A DNA stretch of 15,460 nucleotides, taken from positions 16,184 through 31,643 of the forward strand of contig DCIR01000080.1 of assembly GCA_002317155.1 (NCBI GenBank), given 5' to 3'. Shown in pieces: positions 1-6,560 of the stretch (positions within the stretch are counted from its first letter, which is position 1; each line of letters starts with the position of its first letter). The DNA comes from Lachnospiraceae bacterium UBA1721. GTDB taxonomy: Bacteria; Bacillota; Clostridia; Lachnospirales; Lachnospiraceae. Below the pieces are notes generated by a model. It saw nothing but the letters and a program-made list of their open reading frames with translations, was not told the DNA's origin and did not search any database. A program made the translations under genes and the position numbers.

Positions 1-1
1 T

Positions 2-790
2 GGACTTGTTCGTAATAGCTACGATGGTGGTTACGGATATGGCGACACAGTTGGCGTTGTAGATATGAATGATGAAGGCGTGGCAATGATGGAAGATAAC
101 ATCTTCTGCAATAAGGCATTTGCTGAAGCTAATCCCAACACTGTAGCTGCATTTTTGTACGCATCACTTAAAGGTTGGCAGTATGCAGTTGAGCATCCTG
201 AAGAGGCTGCTCAGATTGTATATGAGGCCGGATCAAGTGTATCTCCCGATCATCAGTTATATATGGCTACCGAGGTTGCTAAGCTTATTACTACTGACAC
301 AAAGGGTAATACTGTAAACGACATTGGTAACATGGATGATGAAGCAATGCAGCAGACTCTTGATATCGCTAAGACATATGTAACACTTGATGACGCAGCG
401 GCAAATTCAGTATTCCAGGGTCTGACTCTTGATGATATCAGAGACAAGACATACATTGAGACAGCTAAGGCTTCTGATGGTACTTTTGAAGTTGAAAAGT
501 CTGAAGTTTCTATTCAGCTCAAGTGGTTACCTCAGGCTCAGTTCATGGGATATTTTGTAGCAGATGCCCTTGGATATTATGAGGAAGTTGGTTTGAAGGT
601 TACCATCGTATCAGGTGGTGGTGATATTGCAGAAACTACCGCTGTAAATAACGGAACAGTTGATTTTGGTGTAACTTGGGAAACTAACCTTGCATCAGCT
701 AATGCAGGCGGTATGAACCTTGTAGAAATCGCACAGATTTATCAGAGATCAGGTCTTGTACTTGTTTATAAGCCCGAGAATTTTCAGTAG
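2..790 (+). CDS. ABC transporter substrate-binding protein, NMT1/THI5-like (5' partial)
   Basis: The frame is open from base 2, so the start lies upstream; 262 residues are visible. The first ~165 visible residues look like the C-terminal half of an NMT1/THI5-type solute-binding protein (the SsuA/ThiY superfamily, extracytoplasmic lipoproteins of ABC importers). From about nt 503 the chain begins again with the N-terminal lobe of the same family: a VSIQLKWLPQAQFMGYF segment, then GYYEEVGLKV, a GGGDIAETTAV ligand-loop-like segment, and VDFGVTWETNLASA. It stops at nt 790, shortly after the QRSGLVLVYK strand where the hinge and second lobe would follow. The protein therefore ends in half of a second domain, which is odd. 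No continuation is visible in other frames downstream. Its position before dihydropyrimidinase, PreA and amidase genes suggests uptake of a pyrimidine or related ring compound; that is inference from context. Confidence 0.85.
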   Translation, partial: GLVRNSYDGGYGYGDTVGVVDMNDEGVAMMEDNIFCNKAFAEANPNTVAAFLYASLKGWQYAVEHPEEAAQIVYEAGSSVSPDHQLYMATEVAKLITTDTKGNTVNDIGNMDDEAMQQTLDIAKTYVTLDDAAANSVFQGLTLDDIRDKTYIETAKASDGTFEVEKSEVSIQLKWLPQAQFMGYFVADALGYYEEVGLKVTIVSGGGDIAETTAVNNGTVDFGVTWETNLASANAGGMNLVEIAQIYQRSGLVLVYKPENFQ

Positions 791-863
791 GTAACATTTA
801 GTAATTTATCTTTGGTCATTTGACAAAGGGGTTAGGTGGCCGGAGATAAAATAAAAAGTTAAG

Positions 864-887
864 GCGACAGAGTTAAGGCTCTGTCGC
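864..887 (+). other. Intergenic hairpin upstream of dihydropyrimidinase
   Basis: A perfect 9-bp inverted repeat (864-872 with 879-887) surrounds a 6-nt TTAAGG loop, in the 119-nt gap between the transporter and dihydropyrimidinase genes. No U-run follows it on the + strand, so it is not a classical terminator for the operon. An A-rich stretch precedes it, which would be a U-run if read on the - strand, but no minus-strand gene is present. It may stabilise or process the mRNA between the transporter and enzyme segments; this is inference. Confidence 0.5.
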
Positions 888-915
888 TGATACTTAAGAG
901 AAGAGAGGTATGGCT

Positions 916-2286
916 ATGGATTTATTGATTAAAGGCGGAACAATTGTAACTGCAACAGAGAGTTATGTAGCAGATGTTGCAGTAGATAACGGTAAGATAG
1001 TTGCAATCGGTAAGGATATGGATATATCTGCAACGAAAGTTGTGGATGCATCCGGTAAGCTTGTACTTCCCGGTGCAATCGATGCACATACACATATGGC
1101 AATGCCCTTCGGCGGAACTGTATCTGCAGACAGTTATCTTTCCGGAACCAGAGCCGCTGTTTGCGGTGGTGTAACTACTATATTTGACTATCCCGTACAG
1201 CATAAGGGTGAGACTATTTTAGGTCTTGTGAATTCTAAAAAGGCTGTACTTGAAAAGGAAGCATGTTGTGATTATGCATTTCATTGCTGCATAACCAATC
1301 TCAATGAAGGTGAAATCCTTGAAGAGATGGAGGCTGCTGTAGAGGAAGGTATTACTTCATTTAAGTGTTTCCTTGTATATAAGAAAGAGGGAATGATGGT
1401 TGATGACGGAATGCTCGCAACCCTTCTCCTCAGGGCAAAGGAGCTTGGCGCAATGATTAATGTACATGCTGAGAATCCTGATTTGATTGATTTAAGAGTG
1501 GCAGAGTACCTTAAGGAAGGCAAGACTTCAGCTTGGTATCATTATATGAGCAGACCTGAGTTTGTTGAAGCAGAAGCAGATAAGAGAGTTGTTCACTGGT
1601 CAACACATCTTGACGCACCTGTTTATATAGTACACATGGCTGATAAGGAAGGTCTTGAAGCATGTATTGAAGCAAAGAAGGACGGCCATGAACTATATGT
1701 AGAGACCTGTCCTCAGTACCTTGAATTTACCTGCGATGTCTATAAGAGAGAAGACGGACGCAATTTCGTATGTTCACCTCCGATGAAGGGTGAAGAGAGC
1801 AAGGAAGCTCTTTGGAAAGCTATCAAGGCCGGATTTATTGATACTGTAGCTACAGATCATTGTCCTTTCCAGAGTTATGAAAAGGATTGGGGCAAGGATG
1901 ATTTTACAAAGATTCCTAATGGATGCGCAGGTGTTGAAAATATGTATCCATATATGCTTGACGCTGCAAATGCCGGAAAGATTCCGTTCGAGAAGGTAGT
2001 TGAGCTTTGCTCTACCAATGTTGCTAAAATCTTTGGATGTCCTGAAAAGGGTGCAATCGCTGTAGGTAAAGATGCAGATATCGTAATCTACGATAAGGAT
2101 AAAGATTTTACTATCAGCGTTGATAATATGCACTCTGATTATGATCACACTATTTGGGAAGGTAAGAAACTTCACGGTTATCCTGTACAGACATACCTTC
2201 GTGGAAATCTTGTGTATGACAATGGTGAATATGTAGGTATCCCCGGAAGCGGTAACTATGTAAAGAGAGTACCTAAGGCAAAATAA
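916..2286 (+). CDS. hydA: Dihydropyrimidinase / D-hydantoinase
   Basis: A cyclic amidohydrolase that opens dihydrouracil or dihydrothymine (or hydantoins) to the N-carbamoyl amino acid, in the cytoplasm. Starting at ATG 916 it has 456 residues, the normal family length. The binuclear metal site is complete: HTH at 58-60, the carboxylated lysine in SFKCF at K150, histidines in NVHAEN (H184) and YIVHMA (H240), and the aspartate in ATDHCPF (D314). K150 falls at the number familiar for this family, which supports the 916 start. An AGAGAGG ribosome site lies about 7 nt before 916 but only about 1 nt before the alternative in-frame ATG at 910. The next two genes carry the preceding and following steps of reductive pyrimidine degradation, which favours dihydropyrimidine over allantoin as substrate. 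Allantoinase or plain hydantoinase activity cannot be excluded from sequence. Confidence 0.93.
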   Translation: MDLLIKGGTIVTATESYVADVAVDNGKIVAIGKDMDISATKVVDASGKLVLPGAIDAHTHMAMPFGGTVSADSYLSGTRAAVCGGVTTIFDYPVQHKGETILGLVNSKKAVLEKEACCDYAFHCCITNLNEGEILEEMEAAVEEGITSFKCFLVYKKEGMMVDDGMLATLLLRAKELGAMINVHAENPDLIDLRVAEYLKEGKTSAWYHYMSRPEFVEAEADKRVVHWSTHLDAPVYIVHMADKEGLEACIEAKKDGHELYVETCPQYLEFTCDVYKREDGRNFVCSPPMKGEESKEALWKAIKAGFIDTVATDHCPFQSYEKDWGKDDFTKIPNGCAGVENMYPYMLDAANAGKIPFEKVVELCSTNVAKIFGCPEKGAIAVGKDADIVIYDKDKDFTISVDNMHSDYDHTIWEGKKLHGYPVQTYLRGNLVYDNGEYVGIPGSGNYVKRVPKAK

Positions 2287-2343
2287 TGATTACTGATTCT
2301 GATTTAATAATGTGTAGGATTAATCTATAAGGAAAGACGGTGG

Positions 2344-3855
2344 ATGTGTATGGCATATGAGGAAATAAAGCTAAAAAGTGAGACAGGACGTTGTCTTTTG
2401 TGCCACAATGCTTCTTGCTCTAAAAGCTGCCCAAATCAGTTGCCGGTTTCAGATATTATCAGATCAGTAAGATTTGATAATACTGGAGGAGCAGCGGAAA
2501 AGCTCGGAAGCAGTAATCCTTGTGAGAATTGTACTGCTCCGTGTAAAGCAGCTTGTAAAAGAGGCAAAATTGATAAGCCGATTGATATACCTGAGGTAAT
2601 GAATATTATCGCTAAGGAAAAAGGGAGTGAATGTGGCAAGGTCGATCTTTCGATAGATTTTTGTGGAGTACATTTTGAAAATCCTTTTCTTCTTTCTTCA
2701 TCGGTTGTTGGTAGCAATTATGAGATGGTAGCAAAGGCTTTTGAGATGGGCTGGGCCGGCGTAGCATTTAAGACAATAGGTCTTTTTACTCCAGATGAGG
2801 TATCACCCAGATTTGCTGCTCTTGAGAAGGAAGAAAACCCGTTTATCGGATTTAAGAATATTGAGCAGATTTCGGACCACTCAATTGAGGAGAATATGGA
2901 TTTCCTCAGAAAACTAAAGAAGAATTATCCCACCAAGATTATTGTTGCTTCAATAATGGGACAGAATGAGGAAGAGTGGACAAAACTTGCAACGATGATG
3001 GAAGAGGCCGGAGCAGATATTATTGAGTGCAATTTCTCTTGTCCTCAGATGGTAGGTGAAGGTCTTGGAAGCGATGTCGGAACTAATCTTGAACTTGTAA
3101 GAAAATACACTGCCGCAACTAAGAAAGGTACTAAGCTTCCTGTGCTGGCTAAGATGACTCCCAATATAACCAAAATGGAGGAGCCTGCAGCAGTAGCAAT
3201 GGAAGCCGGAGCAGATGGACTGGCAGCCATTAATACTATCAAGAGTATTATGAATGTTAATCCACAAAGTTTGGCATCTGCACCGGATGTTGTCGGCAAG
3301 TCTTCTATAGGTGGGTATTCAGGAAAATCGGTTAAGCCGATAGCCCTCAGATTTATCCATGATATGAAAAAAGATCCAAGAACTGCATCAGCTCCTATAT
3401 CAGGTATGGGTGGAATCGAAACCTGGAAGGATGCAATGGAATTCATAGCACTCGGATGTGGAACAGTTCAGGTTACAACTGCTGTTATGCAATACGGATA
3501 CAGAATTATTGATGATATGATTGATGGATTGTCAACATATCTTGCAAGCAAGGGATATTCTTCCGTTGATGAACTTGTCGGTGCAGCACTGGGTAATGTA
3601 ATAGATCCCGGAGCACTTGATAGAAGTACGATTGAGTTTCCTAAGTTTGACCGAGATGCTTGCGTAGGTTGTGGACGTTGCTATGTATCATGCTTTGATG
3701 GTGGACATCAGGCAATTGCACTTGATCCCATGACCGGAACTCCATCATTGATACCTAAAAAGTGTGTGGGATGTCAGTTGTGTACGCTTGTATGCCCTGC
3801 ATGTGCAATTAAGCCGTCAGGTATAAGAGTAAGTAAAGATAAATTACCTAAATAA
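2344..3855 (+). CDS. preA: Dihydropyrimidine dehydrogenase, PreA-type, with PreT-like N-terminal Fe-S domain
   Basis: Catalyses the NAD(P)H- or ferredoxin-linked interconversion of uracil/thymine and 5,6-dihydropyrimidine. Residues 1-98 carry eight cysteines (17, 20, 25, 29 and 60, 63, 67, 71) in the arrangement of the two-cluster N-terminal domain of PreT and mammalian DPD domain I. Residues ~101-430 form the FMN-binding dihydroorotate-dehydrogenase-like barrel (KTIG, NFSCPQM at 230-236, KMTPN, GKSSIGGYSG, ISGMGGIETW, QVTTAVM). As I recall E. coli PreA, it too has Ser (here S243) where mammalian DPD has its catalytic Cys. Residues 438-490 are a two-[4Fe-4S] ferredoxin domain (Cys 440, 443, 446, 450 and 474, 477, 480, 484). 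Standard PreA lacks the N-terminal domain, and no PreT flavoprotein with its FAD and NAD(P)H domains is adjacent. The start at 2344 has an AAGGAAAG ribosome site 7 nt away; ATG 2350 is an alternative. Confidence 0.95.
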   Translation: MCMAYEEIKLKSETGRCLLCHNASCSKSCPNQLPVSDIIRSVRFDNTGGAAEKLGSSNPCENCTAPCKAACKRGKIDKPIDIPEVMNIIAKEKGSECGKVDLSIDFCGVHFENPFLLSSSVVGSNYEMVAKAFEMGWAGVAFKTIGLFTPDEVSPRFAALEKEENPFIGFKNIEQISDHSIEENMDFLRKLKKNYPTKIIVASIMGQNEEEWTKLATMMEEAGADIIECNFSCPQMVGEGLGSDVGTNLELVRKYTAATKKGTKLPVLAKMTPNITKMEEPAAVAMEAGADGLAAINTIKSIMNVNPQSLASAPDVVGKSSIGGYSGKSVKPIALRFIHDMKKDPRTASAPISGMGGIETWKDAMEFIALGCGTVQVTTAVMQYGYRIIDDMIDGLSTYLASKGYSSVDELVGAALGNVIDPGALDRSTIEFPKFDRDACVGCGRCYVSCFDGGHQAIALDPMTGTPSLIPKKCVGCQLCTLVCPACAIKPSGIRVSKDKLPK

Positions 3856-3886
3856 TATTATATGATATGAAAGGAAGGTAAGTATT

Positions 3887-5149
3887 ATGTATAAATGTAG
3901 TTTAGAGAGAATGAGTGATAAGATTAGTACTTTTTCTAAGTTTGGTGATGCGGGTCATGGTGGAATTACACGTTATTCGCTTTCAGAGGCTGCTATTCAG
4001 GCTAGAAACGAATTTGTAAAGAGAATGAAAGCAATAGGTGCGACAATTGAAATTGATGATGTTGCCAATATTTACGCAACCCTTCCCGGAACCGATGCAG
4101 ACGCCAAGAGAATTGTAATGGCATCACATTGTGACTCTGTTAAGAATGGTGGTAACTATGATGGTATTCTAGGAGTAATGTCAGCTATGGAGGTCCTTGA
4201 GACTGTAGCGGAAAACAATATTCCTCATAAGCATCCGCTTACTGCAATGATCTGGACCAATGAGGAAGGTTCACTTTATCCGCCTGCTATGATGTGTTCA
4301 GGTATTGTATGTTATGACTATCTTCCTGAGGACATCAGAGGTAAGTTTAAGTTTGAAGATATGATGCTTTCAAAGAGTGTACTCGATAGTAGTGATACTT
4401 TTGGAGCAGCACTTGATAGATCTGGATTCAAGGGCGACAAGAAGTATCGTCTTAGCCCTGATAAGTATCTTTATATGTTTGAAACCCATATCGAGCAGGG
4501 TCCCATTCTTGAGGATGCCGGCAATGATATTGGAATTGTAGACTGTGTTCTTGGAATGTTCAACTATAGACTTAAGTTCTATGGACAGACTACTCACGCA
4601 GGAACATTCCCTATGCCTAAGAGAAAGGATGCTTTCCTGGCTGCATCACAGGCACTCCTGTATCTCCATGAGGAAATTGACAAGCTTGGATATTCAGACC
4701 TTGTATATACCACCGGTGAACTTGTATGTCATCCCAATGTACATACCTGTGTACCTGATTTCTTTGATTTTTCATTTGATGCTCGTCATGAAGATCCTGC
4801 TGTTCTTGAGAAGGTTCTTGCAATTGTTAAGAGTTGTGCAGACAAGACTTGGAGTGGTTGCACATGCGAAGTAACTAAGGCTTGGAACAGAGATACCGTA
4901 TACTGGGATAAGAAGCTTGTAAGCTATGCTAAGGCAGCTGCTGAGGAACTTGGAGTATCACATCAGTATATTCACTCGGGAGCAGGACATGATGCACAGT
5001 TTGCAGCATACATGCTTCCTACCACTATGATTTTTGTACAGTCGAAGGATGGACTTAGCCATTGTGAGCCTGAGTATTCATCACCCGAGCACTGCACTGA
5101 AGGCGCAAGTGTAATGCTTAATGCAGTACTTAAGGCAGATGCAGACTAA
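3887..5149 (+). CDS. M20-family N-carbamoyl amidohydrolase (probable beta-ureidopropionase)
   Basis: A zinc-dependent M20/M28-type amidohydrolase of the AllC / HyuC / beta-ureidopropionase group, 420 residues, normal for the family. Metal ligands are visible: H81 in ASHCDSV, bridging D92 in GGNYDG, E126-E127 in WTNEEG, H201 in THIEQGP, and H392 in the C-terminal LSHCEPEYSS. The lid-domain FYGQTTHAGT and the substrate-binding GHDAQF (368-372) are also present. These enzymes hydrolyse an N-carbamoyl group to a free amino acid, CO2 and ammonia. Because it follows dihydropyrimidinase and PreA, N-carbamoyl-beta-alanine and its methyl analogue are the likeliest substrates; allantoate or N-carbamoyl-L-amino acids are alternatives from family membership alone. 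The ribosome site AAAGGAAGG sits about 9 nt before ATG 3887. Confidence 0.92.
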   Translation: MYKCSLERMSDKISTFSKFGDAGHGGITRYSLSEAAIQARNEFVKRMKAIGATIEIDDVANIYATLPGTDADAKRIVMASHCDSVKNGGNYDGILGVMSAMEVLETVAENNIPHKHPLTAMIWTNEEGSLYPPAMMCSGIVCYDYLPEDIRGKFKFEDMMLSKSVLDSSDTFGAALDRSGFKGDKKYRLSPDKYLYMFETHIEQGPILEDAGNDIGIVDCVLGMFNYRLKFYGQTTHAGTFPMPKRKDAFLAASQALLYLHEEIDKLGYSDLVYTTGELVCHPNVHTCVPDFFDFSFDARHEDPAVLEKVLAIVKSCADKTWSGCTCEVTKAWNRDTVYWDKKLVSYAKAAAEELGVSHQYIHSGAGHDAQFAAYMLPTTMIFVQSKDGLSHCEPEYSSPEHCTEGASVMLNAVLKADAD

Positions 5150-5189
5150 TTAATCATTCGGGGAGCTTTTCGATAAGGAGGCCCTTGAG

Positions 5190-5207
5190 ATGAAAGTGAG
5201 GGTGTGA
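5190..5207 (+). CDS. Possible 5-codon upstream ORF (MKVRV)
   Basis: A five-codon reading frame starts 8 nt after a strong AAGGAGG ribosome site, the best in this gap. It ends in TGA at 5205-5207, one base before the ATG of the kinase-like gene. Its last codons overlap the GAGGG that would serve as ribosome site for that gene. It may couple translation to the downstream gene, or simply show that the strong site belongs to a lost start. No function is claimed for the peptide. Confidence 0.3.
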   Translation: MKVRV

Positions 5208-5208
5208 T

Positions 5209-5847
5209 ATGAATTACGTTATTACAATCGCCAGAGGATTCGGAAGTGGTGGAAAGGATATCGGAATGAGGCTTGCCGAGCAGCTTGGAATTCCTTGTTA
5301 CGATAGACAGATTCTTACAATGGCTTCAGATAGAAGTGGTATAGATGAAGCAATTTTCGTAGAGACTGATGAAAAACTTCGTGGAAAACATATCGCTAAT
5401 TTCTTAAGAAGAGTGCCGGTAACCGGAGTTTTGGAACCCAGCGAGAAGGATTTTGTATCGGATGTGAATGTATTCAACGTTCAAGCGGAGTTGATTAGAT
5501 CACTCGCAAAAACAGAGAGTTGCATTATTATCGGAAAATGCGCGGATGACATACTGAGAACTTATCCTAATGTAATTAGTCTGTATATCGAAGCTCCCAG
5601 AGCGGCTTGTGTGAAATCGATTGTAGAAAAGATGAAGGTGCCTGAAAAGAGAGCACATCAACTTATCTCAAGCACAGATAAATATCGTGCAAAGTATTAC
5701 AGCTATTATACAGGCGGTAAGGATTGGACCAATCCAACCAACTATGATTTGGTTCTTAACAGTGATCGTATCGGACGCGAAAAATGTGTTCAAACAATCA
5801 TCGAATTCTTAAAGGTGAAGTTTGGGCCGGAAGTATTATCACAATGA
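5209..5847 (+). CDS. Cytidylate kinase-like family P-loop protein
   Basis: A 212-residue P-loop NTPase of the cytidylate-kinase-like group common in clostridia. It opens with MNYVITIARGFGSGGKDIG, a glycine-rich nucleotide loop at 10-16, followed by the characteristic CYDRQIL at 30-36. Further recognisable parts are SCIIIGKCADDIL near 104-116 and an Arg-rich lid region (EKRAHQLI, RAKYYSYYTG). True Cmk proteins phosphorylate CMP/dCMP. This group is shorter and divergent, and its substrate is not known from sequence. It is the last gene before a terminator, 59 nt after the amidohydrolase, so it is probably co-transcribed with the pyrimidine genes. Confidence 0.85.
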   Translation: MNYVITIARGFGSGGKDIGMRLAEQLGIPCYDRQILTMASDRSGIDEAIFVETDEKLRGKHIANFLRRVPVTGVLEPSEKDFVSDVNVFNVQAELIRSLAKTESCIIIGKCADDILRTYPNVISLYIEAPRAACVKSIVEKMKVPEKRAHQLISSTDKYRAKYYSYYTGGKDWTNPTNYDLVLNSDRIGREKCVQTIIEFLKVKFGPEVLSQ

Positions 5848-5887
5848 TTTAAGTGCCTTCCCTAGCATTTAAATAAACGTATGACGA

Positions 5888-5934
5888 AACAAGAGGATGC
5901 TTTCTACACCGGAAAGTCATCCTCGTGTTTTTTT
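5888..5934 (+). terminator. Rho-independent terminator of the pyrimidine operon
   Basis: The arms around 5888-5905 and 5911-5927 pair through GAGGATG/CATCCTC and CTTTC/GAAAG, with one bulged T and one mismatch near the base. A seven-T run ends at 5934. It lies 41 nt after the kinase-like gene's stop codon and closes unit 1. Confidence 0.85.
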
Positions 5935-6083
5935 ATGATTTACTATATAAAGTATAGTGGGAAATAAATATAATTAAATGACATATAGAACTGATTATGT
6001 GAAGTATTGTGTTTTTTGTGTTCCGATTTGTACAATTTTTTGATAATATAGAGATATATGATATGTTTATCGGAAACGTAAGC
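5935..6083 (+). other. AT-rich spacer between two terminators
   Basis: Together with the flanking terminators this is most of the 368-nt gene-free stretch 5848-6215. No reading frame of note was found. It contains a candidate extended -10 promoter (6021-6049), so a short RNA starting near 6056 and ending at the 6084-6126 hairpin is possible. The remainder, 6127-6215, shows only the GAAAGGGG ribosome site of the next gene. Confidence 0.5.
6021..6049 (+). promoter_or_regulatory. Candidate sigma-A promoter (extended -10)
   Basis: A weak -35 TTCCGA (6021-6026) is separated by 17 nt from TAATAT (6044-6049), which is preceded by the extended TGA at 6041-6043. Predicted transcription would start near 6056, just upstream of the 6084-6126 hairpin and in front of unit 2. 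The -35 match is poor, so this is tentative. Confidence 0.35.
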
Positions 6084-6126
6084 AAAGGCGCTTAGTTCAA
6101 TCTATGATTGAGCTGAGCGCTTTTTT
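6084..6126 (+). terminator. Strong hairpin with U-run (terminator or attenuator) upstream of unit 2
   Basis: Positions 6084-6102 pair with 6106-6124 in a 19-bp stem without mismatches, using three G-U wobbles, closed by a 3-nt TAT loop, with a six-T run at 6121-6126. The wobbles pair only in RNA copied as the + strand. It may be a second backstop terminator for unit 1 or an attenuator in the leader of the dehydrogenase operon, whose first ATG is about 90 nt further on. Confidence 0.8.
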
Positions 6127-6215
6127 ATATGAGCGTTGGAGATAAGCTTACTTGGTTACGAGTTTGTATATTAAGTAGATTTTGTCAGTTCGGATTATAG
6201 AAAGGGGACATAGAT

Positions 6216-6545
6216 ATGGAAGCAAGAATTGAAGAGCACCCTATACTTGGAAAACAGGAGAAGGGAAAAAAGGTAACCTTTACTTTTGATGGGCAGGAGC
6301 TTCATGGATATGAAGGTGAGCCTATTGCGGCAGCACTTAAAGCGGAAGGTGTGATGATACACAGATACACTCAGAAGGAGCATAAGCCGCGTGGTATTTT
6401 TTGTGCAATAGGCAGATGCACTGACTGTGTAATGATAGTAAATGGGAAACCCAACGTTAGAACATGCGTTACTCCACTTGAGGATGGTATGAAGGTTCAG
6501 ACTCAGTATGGTGTCAGCGAAAAACATTTTGATGAGCAGTCTTGA
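6216..6545 (+). CDS. [2Fe-2S] small subunit of amine/imino-acid dehydrogenase (HcnA/LhpF-like)
   Basis: A 109-residue Fer2_4-type ferredoxin domain like the N-terminal part of sarcosine oxidase alpha and the separate small subunits HcnA, LhpF and opine-oxidase gamma. Residues 18-50 give the beta-grasp start (VTFTFDGQELHGYEGEPIAAAL). The cluster ligands follow as C63-x4-C68-x2-C71-x12-C84 (FCAIGRCTDC ... RTC). It should transfer electrons between flavin and other centres in the complex encoded by the next three genes, and likely binds the large FAD/NAD subunit. A GAAAGGGG ribosome site precedes ATG 6216. The next gene begins 15 nt after its stop. Confidence 0.88.
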   Translation: MEARIEEHPILGKQEKGKKVTFTFDGQELHGYEGEPIAAALKAEGVMIHRYTQKEHKPRGIFCAIGRCTDCVMIVNGKPNVRTCVTPLEDGMKVQTQYGVSEKHFDEQS

Positions 6546-6560
6546 AAGGAGAGTTAGGTT

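Noticed and set aside
910..915. ATG 910 as start of dihydropyrimidinase
   Set aside because: The ribosome site would be only about 1 nt away, while ATG 916 has proper spacing and gives family-standard residue numbers for the metal-site lysine.
4545..4874. Alternative + strand frame of 109 codons inside the amidohydrolase
   Set aside because: It overlaps, in another frame, the lid domain of a gene with complete metal ligands; its translation shows no family features.
5888..6126. Riboswitch in the 368-nt gap before unit 2
   Set aside because: I compared it mentally with purine, guanidine, c-di-GMP, preQ1 and glycine-type cores and saw no conserved motif; only terminator stems and a weak promoter can be supported.
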